From contig QZLH01000775.1 of NCBI GenBank assembly GCA_003833135.1, positions 24,033 to 51,391 of the forward strand: DNA of 27,359 nucleotides. Direction: 5' to 3'. The position numbers and the translations under genes were made by a program. Of the stretch, positions 9,338 to 18,309 are shown one piece after another (positions within the stretch are counted from its first letter, which is position 1; every line of letters begins with the position of its first letter). The DNA comes from Oehlia diaphana. Its lineage: Eukaryota > Glomeromycota > Glomeromycetes > Glomerales > Glomeraceae. The notes beneath the pieces are model-generated. The model worked only from the letters and a program-made list of their open reading frames with translations, did no database searches and had not been told where the DNA came from.

Positions 9338-10263
9338 TTAAGTTTTGCTATTTATGTTTTCCCCATGATAAAATACCTTTATTGTATCTTTTCCGATTAC
9401 TCCCATACCAAGTCTACTAAGAATATCAGCTGATACAATGGCACACATCTGATCTAAAGAATAATTGTTCGCACCCCTAACTCTATCGAAGATGGCCGTA
9501 AATTGTTCCTGGATTACAAAAATGATATTTGCGAATTTTTGGCTTGAGCCTGCAATCAAAAAATGTTAGTCAAACCCCTAATATATAAGGAATTGATTAT
9601 CAATAATTGTTTTATTTTTATCTTACCAGAAGAACTGGAAGAGCTTGAAGATGAATTAGTTTCAGATTCATTGGTCGAATTAACTTCAGATTCATTGGAC
9701 ACACTTTGTTGGTCAAAATCGGATCTTTGAACTACTGCGTAATGTTGATTTATTTTATTTTGGAGATCTTTGATAACAACATTAATTCTGCTAAATTCAT
9801 TACGACAGGCTTTTCCGATATTATTAACTTTCGTAGTTATGTCATTCAAAATTTTCTGCGCCTTCCTAATGAAGTCATCATCACGTGCCTCATTTTTTTT
9901 GGCTTTTGCGGTAAGTTTACCATTAAGTTTGGTATTAATTTTACCGAATCCCGTATTAACTTCTTCATTAAGTTTATTATTAAGATCATTATTAATTCTG
10001 TTGAGCTTCGTGGTGAAAGTAGAATTAATTTCAGAAAGATGTGCAGAAAGTTCATTGGTGATTTTAGTATTGATTTCCACAGTAAGTTTACTGTCGATTT
10101 CTGGTGTATTATTTTTTGTATGAAGATCATTGACGATTCTAGTGACACATGCAAAAAGTTCATCAGAAATTTTTTGTTTGAGATTTGACCACATGGTAGC
10201 GATCCCTATGATTAACACTGGACCAATGAACAAAAAAACAGCGGTTAAGGTCAAAAAAGGCAT
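9338..10263 (-). CDS. Membrane-anchored coiled-coil protein, 282 aa
   Basis: Exon 1 (10263-9627) and exon 2 (9549-9338) flank a 77-bp GTAAGA..TTGCAG intron, and the summed 849 nt stay in frame. Residues about 3-24 (FLTLTAVFLFIGPVLIIGIA) form one hydrophobic segment at the extreme N-terminus, a signal-anchor. Residues about 25-175 are a long helical region with repeated N-K-L/I-N spacing (ELSAHLSEINSTFTTKLNRI), suggesting an elongated coiled coil. A Ser run (SSSSSSSSSG) coincides with the splice site and acts as a linker to a compact C-terminal domain (about 70 aa) encoded by exon 2 (DQMCAIVSADILSRLGMGVI). No family is recognised. A membrane tether or scaffold is the most that can be said. Plus-strand open frames across exon 1 are antisense shadows. 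Confidence 0.6.
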
Positions 10264-11567
10264 GACTCCTGAAGAGTTGAGCAGGACATGATTAGACGTA
10301 GTAATTTTATTGAGATTTTATTGGTGGATCAAGTTTTTTAGATAATATCGCCTGATTTTTTTAATAGCAATAGTTATTTTGCGTAAATGCGCTGAGAAAA
10401 AGGTTTGTTTTATACTGTTTGCCTACTAACGCGTGAAAAGAGAATTTAACCTAATTTAATAAAAGTTAGCTGTTAAGGCGCTTCACATGTTGCTTTATTA
10501 TGTGTATTTGTCATAACTACATTTTTTATAATTACGTTACTCGTAGATGCTTGATTGTTGAAATAATAATGCATGACACGTTAACAGTATGAAATCGGCA
10601 TTATAAATACTAATAAAGTACCGAGGAATTTTCTAAGATCATCTTTCGATCTGTGGATGGGCTTACTCCTCTAGTATTTTTTTTTTCGAATTAATGAGAA
10701 AAAAAAGGTGGCCTCTATTCGTGCTCCATACAAATCTACTAATGACCGTAAATGGAAATTTGTTTTATGTGGCCAGAGGCATCCCCCTTACATTTTATAG
10801 GATCTAGATCTGTAAATCGGTAGATTAAGAGGCGCAATTTCCATTCTTGTCCCATTCTAACATCAGGGATATTGGATTGACTTGCATGGCACCAATTTAA
10901 AGATTCGTAATATGTGTGTTATACTACAAGTCCAGAACCTTCTGAAAAAAAGTCAAACATCATTACCGGATTAATTATTTATTGATCCCAGTTCTAAAAG
11001 AACCTTCTAGACCCACGATCTACTCCCTCATAGATTTGCAAAATATAACGGTATCATGATCTTGGCCCTGGTTTCATTGTTACAAAAATAGCATATATTA
11101 ACCATCTAAAAATAAACAACTGCGGTTATATACAGTCACATGATACAATGGCGTAGTATATCTTTCACTGCGGATGCCAAATGCTGGTGACGTATTAGCA
11201 TGCATAGCGGTAGATTTTGCCTAAGTCACCCCTACGTGATGCAGAAAAAATTTTAGCGCGTGATTTTTGATGATATGATCAATTTTATATAACAACATGG
11301 TATATGCGAAATTTTAATGTAAAATCCATTTACTCTGATAAACATCATCATACAGCTTTATTTAATAAATCGTTGTCGAGAGCAACTAATACAAATAATA
11401 AAAAATCATACTACACTACTAATAATATTTATTATCTAGTCCTGATCCACCTTAATAATTATAAATGTATTAACCTTAAACTTATCAATCCAAAAATAAT
11501 GATCCAATACACTTTCTTCAAGCATTCTTTCTTCATTAAATTCTTTATCTGATTTATAGAGGAAAAG
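10264..11567. other. Intergenic region, no gene seen
   Basis: Composition is mixed, with stops in all frames. A plus-strand frame at 11304-11552 has low-complexity Asn/Lys/Tyr/Phe content and is not convincing. GGTGGCCTC near 10710 and GTGGCCAGAGGC near 10770 form a weak inverted pair. Nothing else is recognised over this 1.3 kb. Confidence 0.5.
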
Positions 11568-12017
11568 TCATTTATTTTTAACACCGTTGAGATCTGAAAA
11601 GCACATGCAAAGTCTGTTCTTTATATTAACCATTGTAAGCATATCATAGGTTATATGCCATCGAAAATTTTTCTTAGTACCCTCATATTTAGTTTCACAA
11701 CACAACTCCTTCAAGTATGTAGAACCTGCCATAATGTGAATACAAAGAGGATCATATGTGTAGGAATTAGCATTGAAATATTTACTAATTGTATACAACG
11801 GTTGCATTTCTATTTCCGGTACGTATTTAATAAGCTGATCAGGTAGTTCATTAATAACTATAAGATCAAATTCACTTAAAGTAATATTGCTAAAACAAGG
11901 CGTCCACTTTTCCTTGATTCTAGATTTAAGTTCGATAACTTATTCACCCATAGAGATTGTTATAGAACAGTAGTTTTCCAAATCATAGCCAGAGACAATG
12001 CAATTGAGAGTTATTAA
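11568..12017 (-). pseudogene. Crinkler (CRN)-type header domain, broken
   Basis: The frame opens after a TGA at 12018-12020. It reads LITLNCIVSGYDLENY, hits an in-frame TAA at 11942-11940, and continues as VIELKSRIKEKW, then CFSNITLSEFDL, then TISKYFNAN and PLCIHIM. This order matches the CRN N-terminal ubiquitin-like header: an ITLNCLV-type first strand, an LK..IK helix, an FDLW-type strand, and a closing KYFP..HIHI block. In CRN effectors the header directs delivery of a C-terminal enzymatic domain. Here the initiator Met is lost, one stop interrupts the fold, and after about 145 codons the frame ends without any effector domain. It lies 148 bp downstream of another CRN header on the same strand. 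Confidence 0.6.
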
Positions 12018-12165
12018 TCAAGTGAACTCTAAAAAGAAACTGGAGGAAGGAAAATAGGTTATTAGTTGAAGTACCTGCAAGTCATTTCTACTTAAATGAA
12101 GAATGATATTTAATACCAGGTAATTGTATCAACACGTGAAAATAACCTCTAGATGGGGGTTCACT

Positions 12166-12423
12166 TCAAATCTGTCCAATTTCATAAATGTTGAGAAGTT
12201 TGTTATCTTCAGTAAGATTATTAAATGTTGGGCTTTTTCCATCTTCAATTTTCTGGCATATACGCCATAGTTTAAGCTCGCTTGCACTGAAACGGGCTAA
12301 GTCACTTCTTTCAGCTTTAATACTTTTCTTGAGTTCCCCAATTGTATCTCTTTCACCAATTCTAACAGAAATTGGATCTCTATAGGGCTCTTCTTGAACG
12401 AGACAGTTGAGATAATAAACCAT
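12166..12423 (-). CDS. Crinkler (CRN)-type header domain, truncated, 85 aa
   Basis: The start is set at ATG 12423-12421 because MVYYLNCLV is where homology to CRN headers should begin. The frame stays open upstream to 12648 with a non-homologous, hydrophobic leader. The domain reads PISVRIGERDTIGELKKSIK, then FSASELKLWRI, then NNLTEDNKLLNIYEIGQI and a stop. This is the ubiquitin-like CRN header with its LKK helix and LKLW strand. It ends where the family normally continues with an IGDYW..HIHV-like block and then a toxin or nuclease domain, so only the header remains. Either the gene is truncated, or a missed intron leads on. A tandem broken copy lies immediately 3'. Confidence 0.6.
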   Translation of the reverse strand: MVYYLNCLVQEEPYRDPISVRIGERDTIGELKKSIKAERSDLARFSASELKLWRICQKIEDGKSPTFNNLTEDNKLLNIYEIGQI

Positions 12424-12648
12424 TTTTTTGCGTCTAAATAAGTGCATTGTTTTAACACCGTATTTATATCTTATTAGAAAAAAATATACTAGTTTTTTTA
12501 CCTTATATACTGTGGACAATGATAAAAATAGGAGTAATATAAACCCTTTTAGCATAGCGGGTTTCCCATAAGAAACCGCAAGTTGGGTTAACAAAGTAGA
12601 TCTCGGAAATTGCGGAGTTTCCAATCCACTATAACATATGAAATTCAC

Positions 12649-13326
12649 TGCCTATATCGATAAGGAATGTCGTACCCTTTGCTTTTACAGCCACATTCAA
12701 TCCCATTCTGCGATTGTCCATTAAAAAAAAGAAAGTGTTCTTACGGGTTATGAATATATGCAAAAATTTATGTTATATGAACCTGTTGTACAGATACAGC
12801 CCATCCACATGATCATGATCTGATTAGATGTTTCAGCTAGAATTTAACCGATCAACTAGGACCGCTGTCAAAATTTAACATGATTGACTATAGAGATGAC
12901 GTACTTACTGCGCATGATATTTTTGGCAAGAATTTTCCTGATATCAACTTTCAGGTGATCGATTTACATGTTACTCTACTGTGCATAGAATATTCTGCAG
13001 ATGTGAACTAGTAACGTATTACTGCGGAGAAGAATAAAACTGTGTACCTAAGCCAACCCACGTGATTCGAAAAAAAAAAATACATAATTCACTCAATGCG
13101 AGTAATTGATTTGCCCAATAATTCTTCTAGGTGGTTACTGGAGAGATGGTGAGACTCATTACTGACTAAGGTATAGGATCATCAAATATTATGAACTTCC
13201 ATGAGTGTTTAGTGACGTAACATATTTTTGCCTGATGCTAGGTATTTACTACAGTGTGGAGCGACCATAGACGAGAGAAGCTAAATAACCTAAATTGAAG
13301 ATAAGGTATTTTAGTATATTATCGTC
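12649..13326. other. Intergenic region, no gene seen
   Basis: Stops occur in every frame, and no repeat or structured signal was found. Isolated CACGTGATT at 13060 and CACGTG near 12134 are the only motif-like words. Confidence 0.5.
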
Positions 13327-13800
13327 ATGGAATAAACCTATTCTGACACTAGTGTTGGTGATAAAATTGAGGTATACGAATTCTTGGAGGCTTTGGGATT
13401 ATTAGATAATAAAGTCACGCCCATCAACATGGATGATGATGATAATAACGAATCTGACATCGACGAAGAAGATAGTGATAATGATCAGGACAATTATTGG
13501 GACCCTAGGAAAAGATATACCGGATAGTATTATAAAAGACGTTTTGGTGAAAATACTTTAAAAAAACTTTATCAAGTCCGGGAAGCTCAACATCGGAACA
13601 TTGTACTCATGGAATTTACCAGACGTCTTTCAGACATGTCTGATCGAGAAAAAAATAGATTATTTAACGCATTCTCTAGGTCTAATGCATTTGGGGTGAA
13701 AGAACATAATGCACTCTTAGATGCGTTAGCCGATCCCGTGAAAGGTTGGGATCTTAGGCCGTTCCAACTTGATTATTTGTTTAACGTCCTCCCCCCCCCT
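13327..13800 (+). pseudogene. Unknown protein with acidic tract, two in-frame stops, cut by satellite
   Basis: A single frame runs from ATG 13327 with a TAA at codon 3 (13333-13335) and a TAG at 13525-13527, and is otherwise open for about 155 codons. It encodes KIEVYEFLEALGLLDNKVTP, an acidic Asp/Glu/Asn tract (MDDDDNNESDIDEEDSDNDQ), then a helical region with MSDREKNRLFNAFSRSNAFG and ADPVKGWDLRPFQLDYLFN. The frame then runs into a C-run that starts a 53-bp satellite. The NAFSRSNAFG segment resembles DAFTKTNALG at the end of the ORF at 23682-24161, so both may derive from one family. That family is not one I recognise. Confidence 0.45.
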
Positions 13801-13902
13801 CTATTTTTTAAAAAATTTGAGATTTAATAAACACATATTAACAAATACCCCCTCTATTTTTGAAAAAATTTAAAAGCTAATAAACATATAGTGCCTTTAA
13901 AT
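13790..13902. repeat. 53-bp satellite entering the assembly gap
   Basis: CCCCCTCTATTTTT followed by AAAAAATTT and TAATAAACA occurs at 13795 and again at 13848, a period of 53 bp. The first copy is preceded by four extra Cs. After the gap (14674-14706) a similar C-run block reads CCCCCCTCCCCCCTTAATTT then TTTCAAAA. The array probably continues through the Ns. Confidence 0.6.
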
Positions 13903-14646
13903 NNNNNNNNNNNNNNNNNNNNNNNNNNNNNNNNNNNNNNNNNNNNNNNNNNNNNNNNNNNNNNNNNNNNNNNNNNNNNNNNNNNNNNNNNNNNNNNNNN
14001 NNNNNNNNNNNNNNNNNNNNNNNNNNNNNNNNNNNNNNNNNNNNNNNNNNNNNNNNNNNNNNNNNNNNNNNNNNNNNNNNNNNNNNNNNNNNNNNNNNNN
14101 NNNNNNNNNNNNNNNNNNNNNNNNNNNNNNNNNNNNNNNNNNNNNNNNNNNNNNNNNNNNNNNNNNNNNNNNNNNNNNNNNNNNNNNNNNNNNNNNNNNN
14201 NNNNNNNNNNNNNNNNNNNNNNNNNNNNNNNNNNNNNNNNNNNNNNNNNNNNNNNNNNNNNNNNNNNNNNNNNNNNNNNNNNNNNNNNNNNNNNNNNNNN
14301 NNNNNNNNNNNNNNNNNNNNNNNNNNNNNNNNNNNNNNNNNNNNNNNNNNNNNNNNNNNNNNNNNNNNNNNNNNNNNNNNNNNNNNNNNNNNNNNNNNNN
14401 NNNNNNNNNNNNNNNNNNNNNNNNNNNNNNNNNNNNNNNNNNNNNNNNNNNNNNNNNNNNNNNNNNNNNNNNNNNNNNNNNNNNNNNNNNNNNNNNNNNN
14501 NNNNNNNNNNNNNNNNNNNNNNNNNNNNNNNNNNNNNNNNNNNNNNNNNNNNNNNNNNNNNNNNNNNNNNNNNNNNNNNNNNNNNNNNNNNNNNNNNNNN
14601 NNNNNNNNNNNNNNNNNNNNNNNNNNNNNNNNNNNNNNNNNNNNNN
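13903..14646. other. Assembly gap (744 Ns)
   Basis: The bases are undetermined. Satellite-like C-rich repeats on both sides suggest a collapsed or unspanned tandem array. The true length is unknown. Confidence 0.95.
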
Positions 14647-14878
14647 CCTATGTTTATTTATTTGGTTTGTTTAACTTAAGCCCCCCTCCCCCCTTAATTT
14701 TTTCAAAAGGCCTGGACGTTAAACAAACAATTAATTTGGAACAGCCTTAATAATTATTGAATGGATAATTCCGGGCAGATATGAAAGAATTATTCAATGT
14801 TACATGGTAAATGAAAACCACTTTATTAATACATGTGAAAATAAATACAGGATTCGAAACATTAGCCCACGATACATA

Positions 14879-15729
14879 TTATTTTTTGATTAATTTTTCG
14901 ATCTTAGCCCTCTTACTAGTTGGGGAACTATCTACACTAACCCTATCCTTCAACAACCCAACAATTATATCTATTATCCTTTTCACGTTGTTTTGAAGTA
15001 GCTCAGAATTTTCTTTAACGGCGGACTTTGTAAGATTAATCTGATATTTGCTACCACTTGTGGAGAAGATGCCATTCAGAGTATATATGATAAAATGCCA
15101 CTCCGTACCTGTGGTCACAATACCATAGATATAGTCAAAATAGTCGTTTCCGAATGCTTGATCTGCAGTCCGCTTCTTCTTATTTGTCTGGAATGCACTT
15201 TCAAGTTGTGCCAGATTCTGAAGAAAAAATAAAATGCTATTAATACTATTGAATCTTCTATAAAGCACGAATGGAAAGTAAATTTACCTGTGCATATCCT
15301 ATTTTAATATTACGAGACTTTCCTTCGGTGATACATAAGAGGTCTTCTAGACTTTTGATTGCATAGTCTACTCTGCCTATTGCATCCTCACCGGATATAT
15401 CTTTCTGTAAAACTATAAATATATCTTGGGAGGTAAGTTTTTTAGCTATAGCGATGGATGCATGGAGAATCGATGAAATAAATTCACAATGCGAGAGTTT
15501 TAAGCGAGGAGTAGTTTTGTAATTTCTGGCTGAATTTTGTAAGTCTTGTTGCTGGACCTAATGCAAAACCAATATTATGGAATTTTTTTTCTGTTAATTC
15601 GAGAAAGTTAGAGCTGGCAATTTTCTCTTTACAAAGTATTTTAATATCATCTTTATCAAGTTTTAAGTTTTTCCTCTCCAAATAATCGATAAGTTCCTCT
15701 GTATTAAAATCCTTAACCACGTCTGACAT
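14879..15729 (-). pseudogene. SAM domain fused to PD-(D/E)XK nuclease-like domain, one frame break
   Basis: From ATG 15729 the N-terminal about 75 residues are a SAM-like fold (VVKDFNTEELIDYLERKNLK, then SNFLELTEKKFHNIGFALGP). At about 15490-15500 the frame must shift by one base. The new frame then runs ISSILHASIAIAKKL, GRVDYAIKSLEDLLCITEGK and IKIGYAQ, where a 70-bp intron (15287-15218, GTAAAT..TTCAG) leads in phase to NLAQLESAF, YIYGIVTTGTEWHFIIY and a basic tail. D of GRVDY, E and K of ITEGK, and Q of AQNLAQ match the order of a PD-(D/E)XK active site. Such nuclease-like domains are also the usual C-terminal partner of Crinkler headers, three of which lie nearby. The frame break may be a real mutation or a sequence error. 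If it is an error, this is a full SAM-nuclease protein of about 260 aa. Confidence 0.6.
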
Positions 15730-16130
15730 TGTTCAAGAAGAAATTTCTTCCATTATTGAGCTTGGAGAAGAAGGTGTAGAGGCTTGTGAAGACATAGCTT
15801 TTATATATGTGAGTTTGTACTTGCGAAAAAATATGCACTTGACTGCAGTTATAGGTAAAGCTAGTTTATGGATATAAAAGTATTTTTAGTTTCAGCGTTC
15901 GGAAAGAAATGATTTATTGTATCGATTCATAATGCTTTTGCCCAATATATATGCAATTAAAATGTAGTACAGAATTATTAGACAATTATATTACATCATT
16001 ACACGTGACATTTTTCAAGATTTACGACAAGAACGTAATATATGCTTTATTTAAGAAATAAAAAAAATGTTGCCAGAACTCGGCCTACAATACATAAAAT
16101 TGCGACTATAGCGCTATATGATACAGAAGA
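15730..16130. other. Intergenic region, no gene seen
   Basis: This is the 5' region of the SAM-nuclease gene and the 3' region of the CRN header. The first about 60 bases beyond the start codon are open on the minus strand, but no convincing upstream exon was found. The rest is A+T-rich without recognisable signals. Confidence 0.45.
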
Positions 16131-16421
16131 TTATTCTGACCGGGGGTATACAGTAATATGAAAGTGCTCTGCTTTAGGCTCCTCAGTAAAATAATCGGAA
16201 ATAGGGGTACTACTATTCATTACCTTTTCACTATTTCTTCCAGCTTGAATTATACATAATTTGAGTGGGATCTTAACATCCAATCTGCTTTGAATTGTAG
16301 CTTCGAGCATGATATAATTTTCATCTTTTTCAACTCTAATCGCCTGCATTACTTTAACACAAGGGATATTCATAAGTTTTCCTATAGGAATGATAAGACA
16401 ATTGAGAGTGATTTCATCCAT
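16131..16421 (-). CDS. Crinkler (CRN)-type header domain protein, 96 aa
   Basis: The protein starts MDEITLNCLIIPIGKLMNIP, the CRN header's first strand. It has a helix-like stretch in the middle and ends STPISDYFTEEPKAEHFHIT plus VYPRSE, matching the header's closing ISKYFP..P..HIHI block. It is about the length of the header alone, ending where an effector domain would start. A stand-alone header or a gene whose C-terminal exon was lost are both possible. No donor site was found in the last codons. It is on the same strand as the other two headers at 11.6-12.4 kb. The match is by motif order only, and the central LKK..LxLW segment is weak. Confidence 0.5.
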   Translation of the reverse strand: MDEITLNCLIIPIGKLMNIPCVKVMQAIRVEKDENYIMLEATIQSRLDVKIPLKLCIIQAGRNSEKVMNSSTPISDYFTEEPKAEHFHITVYPRSE

Positions 16422-16974
16422 TTTGTTTTCCTAAATATAAGACTCATAGTGAGAAAACTTGCTCCCATACATACATAATTTAAGGTATATACATATCTTA
16501 TTTTGTGTTATTTTACGAAAGTTTTTTGTGGAAAGTTGGCTGAACTTCTACATACTCCTACATGCTTTATATCTTGCTGGGAAAGAGTTAAGAAGGTATG
16601 AGGCGTAATTAGTATTGTCGTCTAATGCCAAGAGTTCTATGAAAGCATATGTAAATGGAACCCTCATACCTTTTCACATGTAGATCTACTGGAGAGACAT
16701 ATAGTTGGTCTTATGCCTGGCGATCTCGAAATTACAAAGTCCTCAGCCCTTTATAGCATATGCTTTTGCCGTCAGTATTTACTTTTACGGTACATCCTAT
16801 GTTGGAACTAGATCTCCTTTCACATTTTTCTCATGTTTGTTCAGAGAAAAAAAATAAAGAATAAAGGTTAATATGTTTTTTCTTACAAATATATAAAAAA
16901 TTAATATGTCGCACAAACCTGCCTGGTGATCGGCTATTACATCATTGCGCAGAAATCTGTGCTAAGTCTTCTGA
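16422..16974. other. Intergenic region, no gene seen
   Basis: No open frame of interest was seen on either strand, and no repeat shared with the rest of the window, until the block at 16975 that recurs beside the LRR genes. Confidence 0.5.
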
Positions 16975-17035
16975 GCTGATGATCACTTCTCCGAACTAGC
17001 TAAATTGGTAAAGTACGGTACCATTCTGATTGATT
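16975..17035. repeat. Dispersed block shared with 19684 and 20258
   Basis: GATGATCACTTCTCCGAACT, then AGCTAAATTGGTAAAGTAC and ACCATTCTGAT, align with TGATCACCACTCCAGACTAG (19692) and TGATCACTGCTCCGGACTAT (20268) and their continuations. The copies have diverged but stay collinear over about 55 bp. Here the block contains the 3' end of the protease-like fragment. Confidence 0.55.
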
Positions 17036-17182
17036 GGCTAGTATTTTATCACCAGCGCTTGACATCAAACTGTAAATATTACCTTGAGTCGGCGAATGTC
17101 TGTTCATAGCTATAATGTGGTGATTAGCACCAGAGTCAACTGTCATAGATATAGGTTGTTGGTGTACCTGAGATAGAACCAA
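17000..17182 (-). pseudogene. Aspartic-protease-like fragment (retroelement), 60 aa
   Basis: The peptide contains ISMTVDSGANHHII. D-S-G-A followed by N-H-H-I is the active-site loop pattern of retrotransposon (Copia/Gypsy-type) aspartic proteases, which act as homodimers to process Gag-Pol. The following SLMSSAGDKILANQS could be the flap and next strand, after which the frame stops. No integrase or reverse transcriptase follows. The Gag-like ORF at 19778-20206 lies 2.6 kb upstream on the same strand with two LRR genes in between, so if they were once one element it has been broken up. Confidence 0.4.
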
Positions 17183-17248
17183 ATTATAGTTAATAGCATA
17201 TCAACCAAGATAATCACTATGCCGAGTGTTATATAGCCATCTTATCTC

Positions 17249-18256
17249 TTAATCTAATTCAGCTCGCATATCCATAGAATTCATGAAATCCTCAACATGG
17301 ATATTTGGATTGAGTAAAATGAGCTGATCTATGGCTTCTTTAGTAATATTAGCACACCCCTCCAGATTAAGATATTTTAAATAAAGACACGAACGAGAAA
17401 TTTCTTTGATAGTTACATCAGTAATTCCACAAAAACTAAGGTTGAGATGTTGGAGATTTGGACAGGAATGAATGGCATTGCAAATTGAAGTCTCGGCAAC
17501 GTAAACACATCTACCAAAATCAAGATACTCTACATTAAGATGTTTCTCTATATTAAGGTATTTCTCTACAGTAAGAAGTTTTTCTACTAATTTATCACAT
17601 CTATTTTTTCTTTGACAGCTACCCAGCATACTGAATCTTCGTAAATTTGGGCATGAGTTTAAAATGTGACTTATAAATCTTTCAGAAATCAAATGCGCAC
17701 AAGCAAAATGAAACTCTTGTAAAACTTGGCAACTGTCTGCAATTTTGATTAAAGATCTATCAGTAATGCCTTGGCAGAAAGAAATATTTAGATATTTTAT
17801 TTTACGACATGATCTCACCATTCCACATAAAGCTTTATCACCCATAATACCACTACTACATAAATTAAGATATCTCAAATTGGGGTATGCTTTAAGCTGA
17901 TTTAATGCTTTATTACTAAAACCCACACAATTTTCGAAATTCAAATAAATTATGTTTGGGCATGTTCTTACGATGCCTTCAATTTTCTTACTTAAAAGTG
18001 AATTATAGTATAGAATTTCGAGATGGGTTAGTTTCGAGCTATAAATTGGCTTTTGCTTCCCACATACTAATTCTATGAATTTCTTTGCTTTGGGATCATT
18101 TCCCTTTAGCTCAATGCGTTTCCATAAAATAGGAGCACCGCATCTGTACCATAATCAGAAAACATATAGAGTAAGATAGATGGATTTATCTATCGCTAAA
18201 AAATGTAAAATCTGTTCTAATAGTTCTAGTATAATAAAAACACTTGTATGCGTCAT
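17249..18256 (-). pseudogene. F-box/LRR (AMN1-like) protein, copy 1, one nonsense codon
   Basis: From ATG 18256 to TGA 17249 the frame is continuous for 336 codons except for a TGA at 18157-18155, inside the F-box (residue 34), where copy 2 has CGA. The F-box covers about residues 8-50 (LELLEQILHFL..., [16 protein letters not shown]). About eight cysteine-containing LRRs follow ([60 protein letters not shown]). Such proteins act in SCF ubiquitin ligases: the F-box binds Skp1 and the LRRs bind substrate. It is nearly identical to copy 2 at 20330-21415 until the last about 15 residues, where the C-termini differ. A protein could still start after the stop but would lack the F-box. Confidence 0.8.
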
Positions 18257-18271
18257 ATATAGTGCATATTA

Positions 18272-18301
18272 TATATTGTATCTTCAAACGAAAAAATAAA
18301 A
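18272..18301 (-). promoter_or_regulatory. Shared upstream module of LRR copy 1
   Basis: On the minus strand TTTATTTTTTCGTTTGAAGA followed by TACAATATAT stands about 15-45 bp before the ATG. The same arrangement precedes four other ORFs (19651, 20228, 21431, 22131). Only 53 bp lie between the stop of copy 3 and this start codon, so the module fills most of the gap. It is a candidate core promoter, by position only. Confidence 0.45.
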
Positions 18302-18309
18302 TCATGTAA

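Noticed and set aside
9706..10188. Long plus-strand open frames (also 9770-10123) and another minus-strand frame (9846-10163)
   Set aside because: Shadows of the coiled-coil gene, whose codon repetition keeps other frames open. The real frame has a TM segment and an in-phase intron.
11304..11552. 82-codon plus-strand frame
   Set aside because: Asn/Lys/Tyr/Phe-rich in A+T-rich DNA, with no domain and no context.
12424..12648. N-terminal extension of the CRN header frame
   Set aside because: CRN homology starts at MVYYLNCLV (12423). The upstream 75 codons are non-homologous and hydrophobic, so I did not include them.
13891..14679. 262-codon plus-strand frame
   Set aside because: It consists almost entirely of Ns from the assembly gap.
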